Origin: Bacillus sp. REN10 | GTDB taxonomy: Bacteria > Bacillota > Bacilli > Bacillales > Domibacillaceae | Assembly (NCBI RefSeq): GCF_016820555.1 | Contig: NZ_JADHDW010000001.1 | Coordinates: forward strand, 124,001-188,000 | Reading direction: 5' to 3' | DNA length: 64,000 nt | Part shown: positions 57,044 through 64,000 of the stretch, piece after piece | Position numbering within the stretch: position 1 is the stretch's first letter | Layout of the letters: every line of letters begins with the position of its first letter | Position numbers and translations under genes: made by a program | Notes under the pieces: generated by a model | Told to the model about the DNA's origin: nothing | Seen by the model: the letters and a program-made list of their open reading frames with translations, nothing else | Databases searched by the model: none

Positions 57044-57817
57044 ATGGAGTACATATCTTTGCAAAAAGAAGGACGCGTGGCTGAAATCACGATTCAGCGT
57101 CCACCGGCCAATGCTTTATCTAGTGCATTGATTGAAGAGATTGATCACGTGCTGGATGAATTGGAAAACGATCAAGAGATTCGTGTTCTTTTGTTAAAGG
57201 GAGAAGGCAGGTTTTTCTCAGCTGGAGCCGATATTAAAGAGTTCACTTCCATTGAGACAGGTGAAGAATTTTCACAGCTCGCTGCGAGGGGACAGCGTGT
57301 ATTTGAAAGAATGGAAACTTTTCCGAAACCGGTGATCGCTGCTATTCATGGCGCGGCACTTGGCGGCGGATTGGAATTGGCGATGAGCTGTCACATTCGC
57401 CTTGTCACGGAAAAGGCAAAGCTTGGTTTGCCTGAACTTTCTCTTGGTCTTGTCCCAGGTTTCGCGGGGTCCCAGCGCTTGCCGCGATATGTGGGTATGG
57501 CAAAAGCGGCGGAAATGCTGTTGACAAGTGAACCGATTTCCGGAAAAGAAGCGGTTCAATGGGGACTTGCCAACCATGCCTTTGAAGAGGAAGAACTGTT
57601 GCCGAAAGCGAGAGAAATGGCTGCGAAAATCGCACAAAAAAGCCCGGTTAGTATAAAAGCGGCTATTGAGCTATTAAACTATTCAAAGCACGCGGAATAC
57701 TATAAAGGCGTGCAAAAGGAAGCAGATTGCTTTGGGGTGGTATTCGTTTCTGAAGATGCGAAAGAAGGCATTCAAGCCTTTATCGAAAAACGCCAGCCCG
57801 AATTTACAGGTCAATAA
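57044..57817 (+). CDS. fadB: Enoyl-CoA hydratase
   Basis: Hydrates trans-2-enoyl-CoA in beta-oxidation. The 257-residue crotonase has the oxyanion-hole segments GRFFSAGADIKEFTSIE and IHGAALGGGLELAMSCHIR, and the catalytic Glu region LGLPELSLGLVPGFAGSQRL (second Glu replaced by Gly-Ser context, as often seen in FadB homologues). ATG 57044 is chosen because AAAGGGATGGTGAG precedes it; ATG 57020 has no RBS. Confidence 0.92.
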   Translation: MEYISLQKEGRVAEITIQRPPANALSSALIEEIDHVLDELENDQEIRVLLLKGEGRFFSAGADIKEFTSIETGEEFSQLAARGQRVFERMETFPKPVIAAIHGAALGGGLELAMSCHIRLVTEKAKLGLPELSLGLVPGFAGSQRLPRYVGMAKAAEMLLTSEPISGKEAVQWGLANHAFEEEELLPKAREMAAKIAQKSPVSIKAAIELLNYSKHAEYYKGVQKEADCFGVVFVSEDAKEGIQAFIEKRQPEFTGQ

Positions 57818-57822
57818 TTTTT

Positions 57823-57841
57823 TTGTGAAAAATTTTCACAA
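57823..57841 (+). promoter_or_regulatory. Rex-like palindrome before etfBA
   Basis: TTGTGAAAAATTTTCACAA is a perfect 19-bp palindrome in the 67-nt fadB-etfB gap. It carries both half-sites of the Rex operator (TTGTGAA and TTCACAA) but with 5 instead of the usual 4 bp between them. No clear promoter was recognised next to it. It could bind Rex or form a short hairpin. Confidence 0.55.
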
Positions 57842-57884
57842 TCTTTTAAAACGATAGAAAGTTGAGAATGCAGGAGGGGAAAAT

Positions 57885-58658
57885 ATGAACATCTACGTAT
57901 TATTAAAGAGAACATTTGATACAGAAGAAAAAATTTCCGTGGCGAACGGTGCGATTCAAGAAGACGGAGCGGAATTCATTATCAATCCATATGATGAATA
58001 TGCCGTTGAAGAAGCGATTCAAATTCGCGACGATAAAGGCGGAGAGGTAACAGTCATTTCTGTCGGATCAGAAGAAAGTGAAAAGCAGCTTCGCACAGCT
58101 CTTGCGATGGGTGCAGATAAAGCTGTTCTCATTAATATTGAGGACGACGTTGAAGATGGAGATCAATTTACAACAGCGAAAATTTTAGCTGAATATTTAA
58201 AGGATAAAGAAGCGGATTTAATCATCGCTGGTAACGTAGCGATCGATGGCGGCAGCGGTCAAGTCGGTCCTCGTGTCGCGGAACTTTTAGATATTCCGTA
58301 CGTTACAACGATTACAAACATTGAAATCGATGGCGAAACAGTAAATATCGTTCGCGACGTTGAAGGAGATTCCGAAAAAATCCAAACAACGCTTCCTTTA
58401 TTAGTGACAGCTCAACAAGGATTAAACGAGCCACGCTACCCTTCTTTACCAGGGATTATGAAAGCGAAGAAAAAGCCGTTAGAAGAGTTAGAGCTGGATG
58501 ATTTAGATTTAGAGGAAGACGATGTCGAAGCAAAAACAAAAACAATCGACATTTTCCTGCCACCAAAAAAAGAAGCAGGACGTATCTTAGAAGGCGATTT
58601 AAGCGACCAAGTAGCAGAACTTGTAAACGCATTGCATAAAGAAGCGAAAGTGATTTAA
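57885..58658 (+). CDS. etfB: Electron transfer flavoprotein subunit beta
   Basis: Beta subunit of the ETF heterodimer that takes electrons from acyl-CoA dehydrogenases. The 257-residue protein starts MNIYVLLKRTFDTEEKISVA; the AMP-binding segment AGNVAIDGGSGQVGPRVAEL and the recognition-loop region LDIPYVTTITNIEIDG are present. RBS GGAGGGG. 19 nt upstream of etfA. Confidence 0.95.
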   Translation: MNIYVLLKRTFDTEEKISVANGAIQEDGAEFIINPYDEYAVEEAIQIRDDKGGEVTVISVGSEESEKQLRTALAMGADKAVLINIEDDVEDGDQFTTAKILAEYLKDKEADLIIAGNVAIDGGSGQVGPRVAELLDIPYVTTITNIEIDGETVNIVRDVEGDSEKIQTTLPLLVTAQQGLNEPRYPSLPGIMKAKKKPLEELELDDLDLEEDDVEAKTKTIDIFLPPKKEAGRILEGDLSDQVAELVNALHKEAKVI

Positions 58659-58677
58659 CTGACAGGAGGGGACAAAC

Positions 58678-59658
58678 ATGGGAAAAAAAGTATTAGTATT
58701 AGGTGAAGTTCGTGACGGAGCATTAAGAAACGTATCTTTTGAAGCGATTGCAGCGGCTAAGAAAGTGGCAGAAGGCGGCGAAGTAGTCGGGGTATTGCTT
58801 GGCGATTCTGTCAGCTCATACGCTGCTCAAATGATTCATTACGGTGCGGATCGCGTCGTAACAGTAGAGGATGAAAAGCTGGCTCAATACACATCTGACG
58901 GCTTCTCGCAAGCATTGTTAGCGGTTGTTGATCAAGAAAGTCCAGAGGGAATCGTCTTCGGTCATACAGCGTTAGGAAAAGATTTATCACCGAAAATTGC
59001 GGCGAAGCTAGAAGCGGGCTTAATTTCTGATGCGACAGCTGTGGAAGAAGAAGGCGGAGAAATTGTTTTCACACGCCCAATCTATTCCGGAAAAGCATTT
59101 GAAAAGAAAACAGTGAGCGAAGGAGTCGTACTTGCGACTGTTCGTCCAAACAATATCGCACCGCTTGAAAAAGATGAGTCTCGTTCAGGCGATGTATCAT
59201 CGGTTTCAGCAACGATTAAAGATCTTCGTACGATCATTCAAGAAGTCGTGCGTAAAACAAGTGAAGGTGTAGATTTATCAGAAGCGAAAGTAATCGTGGC
59301 GGGCGGCCGCGGCGTAAAGAGCGAAGAAGGTTTTGGGCCATTAAAAGAGCTCGCTGATGTGCTTGGCGGAGCAGTCGGTGCTTCTCGCGGAGCTTGTGAT
59401 GCGGATTACTGCGACTACTCTTTACAAATCGGTCAAACAGGTAAAGTTGTAACGCCTGATTTGTACATCGCTTGTGGAATCTCTGGAGCAATCCAGCATT
59501 TAGCCGGAATGTCTAACTCAAAGGTGATTGTAGCGATCAATAAAGATCCAGAAGCAAGCATCTTTAGCGTAGCAGATTACGGAATCGTTGGTGACTTATT
59601 TGAAGTCGTACCGTTATTAACGGAAGAATTTAAGAAATTGAAAGTTGCTACTTCTTAA
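58678..59658 (+). CDS. etfA: Electron transfer flavoprotein subunit alpha
   Basis: FAD-binding alpha subunit, 326 residues. The C-terminal FAD domain shows VAGGRGVKSEEGFGPLKELA, GGAVGASRGACDADY, QIGQTGKVVTPDLYIACG and AINKDPEASIFSVADYGIVG, all signature positions. RBS AGGAGGGG. It ends the beta-oxidation operon and is followed by a terminator. Confidence 0.96.
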   Translation: MGKKVLVLGEVRDGALRNVSFEAIAAAKKVAEGGEVVGVLLGDSVSSYAAQMIHYGADRVVTVEDEKLAQYTSDGFSQALLAVVDQESPEGIVFGHTALGKDLSPKIAAKLEAGLISDATAVEEEGGEIVFTRPIYSGKAFEKKTVSEGVVLATVRPNNIAPLEKDESRSGDVSSVSATIKDLRTIIQEVVRKTSEGVDLSEAKVIVAGGRGVKSEEGFGPLKELADVLGGAVGASRGACDADYCDYSLQIGQTGKVVTPDLYIACGISGAIQHLAGMSNSKVIVAINKDPEASIFSVADYGIVGDLFEVVPLLTEEFKKLKVATS

Positions 59659-59666
59659 GGAGCAAA

Positions 59667-59706
59667 AAAGCTGTTAGTCTAATAGAGGCTAGCAGCTTTT
59701 TTTGTA
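59667..59706 (+). terminator. Terminator after etfA
   Basis: AAAGCTGTTAG (59667-59677) pairs with CTAGCAGCTTT (59689-59699, one G-U), followed by a T-run. The rest of the gap to 59795 holds no recognised promoter. Confidence 0.88.
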
Positions 59707-59795
59707 GGATAGAAATAGTCGAAGATAAGCAGGTATTGGCGATCATTCGGCCTTTAGGCGCGGGAAAAGTATTTAGCTAAACAGGGGGACTGGCC

Positions 59796-60902
59796 ATGGC
59801 AGAACTGCAATTAAAACAAATTTATAAAATCTATGACAATAACGTAACTGCAGTCGAAAATTTCAATCTCCATATTGAAGATAAAGAGTTTATCGTCTTT
59901 GTAGGTCCATCGGGTTGCGGAAAGTCAACCACTTTGCGCATGGTTGCAGGGTTAGAAGAAATCTCAAAAGGTGATTTTTATATTGATGGCCAACGAGTCA
60001 ATGAAATGGCTCCTAAAGACCGTGATATCGCGATGGTGTTTCAAAACTATGCTCTTTATCCGCATATGACCGTTTATGATAATATTGCTTTTGGATTGAA
60101 GCTGCGTAAAGTGCCGAAAGAAGAAATTGAGCGCCGCGTAGTAGATGCAGCGAATATTCTCGGGCTAGAGAAATACTTACAACGTAAACCGAAAGAATTA
60201 TCAGGAGGTCAGCGGCAGCGGGTCGCTTTAGGACGGGCTATCGTTCGCGATGCGAAAGTGTTCTTAATGGATGAGCCGCTTTCTAACCTTGATGCCAAAT
60301 TACGGGTGCAAATGAGGGCGGAAATTATTAAACTGCATCAGCGCCTGCAAACGACAACGATCTATGTCACGCATGATCAAACAGAGGCGCTAACGATGGC
60401 TAGCCGAATTGTTGTGATGAAAGACGGCAAAGTCCAGCAAATCGGTACGCCAAAAGAAGTGTATGAAAATCCAGACAATATGTTTGTCGGCGGATTTATC
60501 GGTTCACCGGCTATGAACTTTTTTAAAGGGATACTTGCAGACGGTAAATTTATGATCGGCTCTACCGCGCTGCAGATTCCGGAGGGGAAAATGAGTAGTT
60601 TGAAAAAGCAAGGATATGTCAGACGAGACATTGTTCTTGGCGTCCGTCCGGAAGATATTCATGATGAATTAATTTTTATTGAAACATCTCAAGGGTCAGC
60701 AGTGAAGGTGAAGGTCAGTGTGGCGGAAATGCTTGGAGCAGAAATTATGGTATATTCGCAACTAGAAGGTCAAAATTTTGTAGCACGCTTCGATTCCCGA
60801 TTAGATATTCACGTTGGTGAAGAGCTGACCATCGCTTTTGATATGAATAAAGCTCATTTCTTTGATCCTGATTCAGAAAAAAGAATTGAACTATTTGAAT
60901 AA
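59796..60902 (+). CDS. msmX: Sugar ABC transporter ATP-binding protein (MsmX/UgpC type)
   Basis: ATPase of carbohydrate ABC importers. The 368-residue protein has FVGPSGCGKSTTLRMVAGLE (Walker A), LSGGQRQRVALGRAI (signature), FLMDEPLSNLDAK (Walker B), the switch His in YVTHDQTEA and a C-terminal MalK-type TOBE/regulatory domain. No permease or binding-protein gene is next to it, as for MsmX of B. subtilis, a shared ATPase serving several importers. The symbol is by analogy. Confidence 0.88.
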   Translation: MAELQLKQIYKIYDNNVTAVENFNLHIEDKEFIVFVGPSGCGKSTTLRMVAGLEEISKGDFYIDGQRVNEMAPKDRDIAMVFQNYALYPHMTVYDNIAFGLKLRKVPKEEIERRVVDAANILGLEKYLQRKPKELSGGQRQRVALGRAIVRDAKVFLMDEPLSNLDAKLRVQMRAEIIKLHQRLQTTTIYVTHDQTEALTMASRIVVMKDGKVQQIGTPKEVYENPDNMFVGGFIGSPAMNFFKGILADGKFMIGSTALQIPEGKMSSLKKQGYVRRDIVLGVRPEDIHDELIFIETSQGSAVKVKVSVAEMLGAEIMVYSQLEGQNFVARFDSRLDIHVGEELTIAFDMNKAHFFDPDSEKRIELFE

Positions 60903-60909
60903 ATCACGA

Positions 60910-60940
60910 CTTCCTCCCAAACAGGAGGGAGCTATTTTCT
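60910..60940 (+). terminator. Weak terminator after msmX
   Basis: CTTCCTCC (60910-60917) pairs with GGAGGGAG (60924-60931, one G-U), followed by CTATTTTCTT. Confidence 0.55.
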
Positions 60941-60997
60941 TAAGGGATATTTTCTTTAGAAATGGGTTATAGTAGTTTTGAAACAAAAAAATAGCAT

Positions 60998-61033
60998 CAC
61001 TGTTTAAACGGTGATATACTATCCATAGTATAT
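60998..61033 (+). promoter_or_regulatory. trxA upstream twin palindromes
   Basis: CACTGTTTAAACGGTG (60998-61013) is a 16-bp palindrome with one mismatched pair. It is joined without a gap to ATATACTAT-CC-ATAGTATAT (61014-61033), a perfect 9-bp inverted repeat. TATACT (61015-61020) could serve as -10, so the second palindrome would cover the -10 and start site. No -35 of quality was found. The regulator is unknown. Confidence 0.5.
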
Positions 61034-61057
61034 CGTTATTTTAGGAGGTAATTTCTT

Positions 61058-61372
61058 ATGGCAATTGTAAACGCAACTGATCAAACATTCTCAACTGAAA
61101 CGGAAAATGGTCTTGTACTTGTAGACTTCTGGGCTCCTTGGTGCGGACCTTGTAAAATGATTGCTCCTGTACTTGAAGAGCTAGATGCTGAACTAAGCGG
61201 CACAGCGAAAGTGGTTAAAGTCGATGTAGATGACAACCAAGAAACAGCTGCAAAATTTGGTGTAATGAGCATTCCAACTTTGATCCTTTTCAAAGATGGC
61301 CAGCCAGTAGATAAAGTGATTGGTTTCCAACCGAAAGAAGCATTAGCTGAATTAATTAACAAACATGCGTAA
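61058..61372 (+). CDS. trxA: Thioredoxin
   Basis: General protein disulphide reductase. The 104-residue protein has VDFWAPWCGPCKMIAPVLEE with active-site Cys29 and Cys32, and the cis-Pro segment MSIPTLILF. RBS AGGAGGT, 8 nt upstream. It lies downstream of etfA, as in B. subtilis, here with msmX inserted between. Confidence 0.98.
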   Translation: MAIVNATDQTFSTETENGLVLVDFWAPWCGPCKMIAPVLEELDAELSGTAKVVKVDVDDNQETAAKFGVMSIPTLILFKDGQPVDKVIGFQPKEALAELINKHA

Positions 61373-61384
61373 TGAAGTACACAA

Positions 61385-61419
61385 GCGCCTTCTGTCATAG
61401 ACAGAGGGCGTTTTTTTTT
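61385..61419 (+). terminator. Terminator after trxA
   Basis: CGCC and TCTGTC pair with GACAGA and GGCG (loop ATA, one T-G position between the blocks), followed by nine Ts. Confidence 0.88.
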
Positions 61420-61437
61420 ATTGCTAGAAAATTACCA

Positions 61438-61466
61438 TTGACTATGAGAATCATTCTCTTTATAAT
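61438..61466 (+). promoter_or_regulatory. Lipoprotein promoter with Fur-type box in the spacer
   Basis: TTGACT (61438-61443), exactly 17 nt, TATAAT (61461-61466): a near-consensus sigma-A promoter. The spacer holds TGAGAATCATTCTCT (61445-61459), a 7-1-7 inverted repeat of the Fur family (consensus TGATAATnATTATCA) with three mismatches in 14. A bound metallo-repressor would block polymerase, so induction by iron (or another metal) shortage is expected. Confidence 0.72.
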
Positions 61467-61516
61467 GTGTTTATGTTGAAAAACGTTATCAATTAAGAGG
61501 TTTTGGAGGAACAGGC

Positions 61517-62716
61517 ATGAAAAAGAGAGAACTACAGGCAATTTTTGCATCATTTTTAGTAGCGGGGACGGTGTTAGCCGGCTGTGGAGGCACAGAAGAA
61601 GCGCCGAAAGAAGAGAAAAAGCAAGAAGAAGCAAAGCCTGCTGAGGAAGCGAAAGATCAAGAACAAGCCCCAGCTGAAACAACAGGAGCAGTTGCAGCTC
61701 AAATTGAGGCTTATCAAGTATTTTCTGCTGAGAAAGATAAGCTGAAAGAAGGCGGCAAAGTGGACTGGACCAACGTTGAAAAAGCTTACTCAGAACAGTT
61801 GCAAGCGGCGATTAATGAAGTGAATGGGGAATATGCTCAAGGCATTGAAGCGGCAATTGAAGCGGGCAAATCAGAAGAGCTTGATTCCGTTGTGGCGATG
61901 CAACTTGTCGATAAATTAACGCAATCGTATTTCTATCAAAAGCAAAAGCGTCTGCAAAAAGATGCGAGTGCCGCATTAGCTGAGAAAAAAGCAGATGAAG
62001 CGAAAGCGATGTTTGATGAGATTAAGCAATTAGCGGATAACGTATTTATTCCAACAGCTGAAAAGCGCGATACGTACTATGAACTTTCTGGCAAAGACAG
62101 CGTGGCTGAAAACATTCGTAACGGCTTGAAAGTACAAGAAGAAGCATTAACCGCTGGAAATGCAGATGACTTCCAAGTATACGTTCAGTTGACGGATAAA
62201 TCGATTTATAAAGTATATTACTTAGCGGCAAACGGCTATGCTGAAAAAATTGAAGCGGCTGTGGCTGAAGGAAAAGAAGATGAGTTAAAGATTATGCAAG
62301 CAGAAGGATATGGATTCCTTCAAGCGATTAAAGAATCATTATCAGGTGGAAATGAAGAAGCGGCTAAAAAGCTAGATGAATTATTCTCTCTTGATACAGA
62401 TCCGAAAACAATCAAAGCTGTAGAAGTCAACAGTCTATTTAATACAGCCATTATCGGCAAAGTAACAGGCTATCATGAAAAGGTACCAGAAGCCTTAGCA
62501 GCAAACAAAACATTAGATGCGAAAGTAGAAGCGTTAGAAGGAAACATGTTCATGAACATGATTGATCTTCAATTAAAGAAACAGCTAGGTGAAGACAAAA
62601 CGGCTGAACTTCATCAAAAAGCAGAAAAATGGTTTGAAGCGGTTGCTAATGAAAAAGCGGACGAAGCGAAATCATTAAGTGATGAGATCAAATCTAGCCT
62701 TAGCCAGATTAAATAA
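61517..62716 (+). CDS. Probable iron-regulated lipoprotein, function unknown
   Basis: A 399-residue secreted lipoprotein: signal peptide MKKRELQAIFASFLVAGTVLAG with lipobox LAGC (lipidated Cys22), a Glu/Ala/Lys-rich spacer (residues 27-60), then an all-helical body. Two similar segments, KKADEAKAMFDEIKQL and EKADEAKSLSDEIKSSL, suggest an internal repeat. No domain recognised; no imelysin GxHxxE motif. The Fur-type box in its promoter points to metal homeostasis or uptake at the membrane surface. RBS TTGGAGGAA. Single-gene unit. Confidence 0.8.
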   Translation: MKKRELQAIFASFLVAGTVLAGCGGTEEAPKEEKKQEEAKPAEEAKDQEQAPAETTGAVAAQIEAYQVFSAEKDKLKEGGKVDWTNVEKAYSEQLQAAINEVNGEYAQGIEAAIEAGKSEELDSVVAMQLVDKLTQSYFYQKQKRLQKDASAALAEKKADEAKAMFDEIKQLADNVFIPTAEKRDTYYELSGKDSVAENIRNGLKVQEEALTAGNADDFQVYVQLTDKSIYKVYYLAANGYAEKIEAAVAEGKEDELKIMQAEGYGFLQAIKESLSGGNEEAAKKLDELFSLDTDPKTIKAVEVNSLFNTAIIGKVTGYHEKVPEALAANKTLDAKVEALEGNMFMNMIDLQLKKQLGEDKTAELHQKAEKWFEAVANEKADEAKSLSDEIKSSLSQIK

Positions 62717-62732
62717 TGAACAAATGAGGGAG

Positions 62733-62759
62733 AGCCGTTTTGCAGAAAAACGGCTTTTC
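62733..62759 (+). terminator. Terminator after the lipoprotein gene
   Basis: AGCCGTTTT (62733-62741) pairs with AAAACGGCT (62747-62755), followed by TTTTC. Confidence 0.88.
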
Positions 62760-62822
62760 TATTTTTCTCACAGGCTGTGATACAATGACATGTGACGCTG
62801 AAAAAGAAAGAGTTGAAGAAAG

Positions 62823-63773
62823 ATGAAAATTGTCATCACAGGCGGGGCTGGCTTTATCGGGATGCACACAGCCACTCGATTGCTGAAGGAAGGGCAGGAA
62901 GTGCATATTATTGATCATTTCCATCCGTATTACTCGCCAGAACGAAAGAAAAAACATGCTGAAGTGATTCGTCAAACAGGTTTTGCTTATTTTTATGAAC
63001 ATAATTTACTCCATCGAGAAGAAACGATCGCGCTTATTGCGCAAATACGTCCAGATGCGATCATTCATCTAGCGGCTTTGCCAGGTGTGTCTTATTCGCT
63101 GGAGGAGCCGCTAATGTATGTCGATTACGATATTAAAATGACGATTAATGTGCTAGAGGCAGCGGGTAAGGCAGAGGTAAAGAAAGTGGTTTTTGCTTCT
63201 TCCTCTTCTGTCTATGGCGAACAGCCTAATAGGCCATTAAAAGAAGAAATGGCGAATGGCCGAGCGATCTCCCCATACGCTGCATCGAAATGGAGTGCGG
63301 AATCATTTTGCCATGTATATGCGCAGCTTTATTCCTACTCTGTATCCGTGCTGCGCTTTTTTACTGTGTATGGACCTTGGGGACGGCCAGATATGGCGAT
63401 AGCAAAATTTATTAAACGAGCAATGAACGGTGAGGCGATTGACATTTACGGCAAAGGAAGCGGTCGTGATTATACGTATGTGGATGATGTCGTCAACGGC
63501 ATCCGCTTGAGTTTAAATGATCAACAAAACTATGCTATTTGGAATATTGGAGCAGGCTCCCCGACTAGTATGACTCGCTTGTTAGCGTTATTAGAAAAAG
63601 AGTTTCCGCACATGGATATTCGCTACGGCGACCATCGAGTCGGGGATGTTGTTTCGACATGGGCGGACATTTCGAAAGCAAAACAGGAACTGGGATTTCA
63701 GCCAGTTACCTCGATTGAAGAAGGACTGAAGCGAACGATTGAGTGGGCATATGACAACAAAGCACATTTATAA
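62823..63773 (+). CDS. NAD-dependent sugar-nucleotide epimerase/dehydratase
   Basis: A 316-residue extended-SDR protein: NAD-binding ITGGAGFIGMHTATRLL, HLAALPGVSYSLEEP, the catalytic Ser region FASSSSVYGEQPNRPL, the YxxxK motif in SPYAASKWSAESF, and the TVYGPWGRPDMAIAKFI substrate segment found in UDP-glucuronate/UDP-glucose 4-epimerases. The exact sugar is uncertain. Likely in cell-surface polysaccharide or glycolipid synthesis. The last 23 nt overlap the next gene. Confidence 0.88.
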   Translation: MKIVITGGAGFIGMHTATRLLKEGQEVHIIDHFHPYYSPERKKKHAEVIRQTGFAYFYEHNLLHREETIALIAQIRPDAIIHLAALPGVSYSLEEPLMYVDYDIKMTINVLEAAGKAEVKKVVFASSSSVYGEQPNRPLKEEMANGRAISPYAASKWSAESFCHVYAQLYSYSVSVLRFFTVYGPWGRPDMAIAKFIKRAMNGEAIDIYGKGSGRDYTYVDDVVNGIRLSLNDQQNYAIWNIGAGSPTSMTRLLALLEKEFPHMDIRYGDHRVGDVVSTWADISKAKQELGFQPVTSIEEGLKRTIEWAYDNKAHL

Positions 63774-64000
63774 AGGAATAAAAAGAGGCATTTCTGTCCT
63801 GATCTTAGCTTTGTTTTTCTGGTTATTGTATCGCTACATAGATTCGTCTATGCTGATGTCTTCTTTACAAACGGTGAAACAGCATCCTTGGCTATTAGTT
63901 GGAGGCTTAGCTGTTTATGGGCTTTCATTTGCAGTGAAAGCCTTAGCATGGACATGGTATCTTCGTGGGCGCATTCGCTTTTCAACGGCTTTGATTGGTA
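63751..64000 (+). CDS. Flippase-like/LPG-synthase-type membrane protein, N-terminal part
   Basis: Open frame from ATG 63751 to the window edge, 83 codons seen. It has a basic start (MTTKHIYKGIKRGISVLILA), a membrane helix, ..SSLQTVKQHPWLLVGGLAVY.. and a second helix ending KALAWTWYLRGRIRFSTAL. This pattern resembles the start of UPF0104/lysylphosphatidylglycerol-synthase-TM (flippase-like) proteins. It overlaps the epimerase end, so the two are coupled and probably act in one surface-glycan or lipid pathway. Truncated, so tentative. Confidence 0.6.
   Translation, partial: MTTKHIYKGIKRGISVLILALFFWLLYRYIDSSMLMSSLQTVKQHPWLLVGGLAVYGLSFAVKALAWTWYLRGRIRFSTALIG

Noticed and set aside
60998-61027. 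Sigma-B promoter for trxA
   Set aside because: GTTTAA is present at 61002, but no GGGTAT-like -10 follows at the needed distance.
62474-62485. Imelysin-type GxHxxE motif in the lipoprotein
   Set aside because: The segment reads GYHEKV; the Glu is not at the required position, so the family was not assigned.

Overview
The window is chromosomal DNA of a low-GC, endospore-forming member of the Bacillaceae. The evidence is a core gene order typical of Bacillus (accDA-pfkA-pyk, citZ-icd-mdh, phoPR-polA-mutM, coaE-gapB-speD-nrdR-dnaB-dnaI-thrS, infC-rpmI-rplT, pheST, rnhC-zapA-cvpA-polX-mutS2, lcfA-fadR-fadB-etfBA-trxA), plus sporulation genes (sspI, ytvI, ytaF), strong purine-rich ribosome binding sites with many TTG/GTG starts, T-box and L20 leaders, and U-tract terminators. 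I cannot name the species. No phage, IS element, CRISPR array, tRNA or rRNA gene was seen.

Layout. 1-7.9 kb: malic enzyme tail, a GntR-type regulator, acetyl-CoA carboxylase carboxyltransferase (accDA), phosphofructokinase, pyruvate kinase and membrane proteins. 8-11.7 kb: the TCA operon citZ-icd-mdh with unusual intercistronic hairpins. 11.9-19.4 kb: the PhoPR phosphate sensor, then polA, mutM, ytaF and coaE. A four-hexamer Pho box and a folded leader with two terminator-like hairpins lie between phoR and polA. 19.6-24.3 kb: gluconeogenic gapB with CcpN operators, speD behind its own promoter and a structured leader that can hide the ribosome binding site, nrdR, and the helicase loaders. 24.4-28.1 kb: thrS under a threonine T-box and the IF3-L35-L20 operon under an L20 leader, with an AUU start for infC. 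28.3-30.2 kb: ysdA, dut and an M42 peptidase.

30.2-34.6 kb is the accessory part. It holds a dispersed-repeat copy, a GNAT protein, a DUF1648 protein and a cluster of low-complexity and Cys/His-rich proteins (Gly-Phe-Arg-Pro repeats, a Tyr-Pro-His protein, and two proteins sharing an 'ALEEIAL..NAEAEKIQ' helical domain). It lies next to sspI, and I infer a spore-surface role. 34.7-47.9 kb returns to core genes: rRNA methylase, pheST with a phenylalanine T-box, a chemoreceptor, RNase HIII, ZapA, CvpA, PolX and MutS2. 47.9-54.5 kb: an MFS exporter, then a two-component system and an RND exporter whose promoters carry the same GTTCATAT tandem repeat in the same geometry. 54.6-62.7 kb: fatty-acid beta-oxidation (lcfA-fadR-fadB-etfBA) with a FadR operator and a Rex-like palindrome, an MsmX-type sugar ATPase, thioredoxin, and a lipoprotein whose promoter spacer is filled by a Fur-type box. 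The window ends in a sugar epimerase overlapping a truncated flippase-like membrane protein gene.

The best leads are regulatory: the PhoP-type promoter and folded leader before polA, the speD leader, the shared tandem operators of the RND system, the iron-box lipoprotein, and the unrecognised spore-type cluster.
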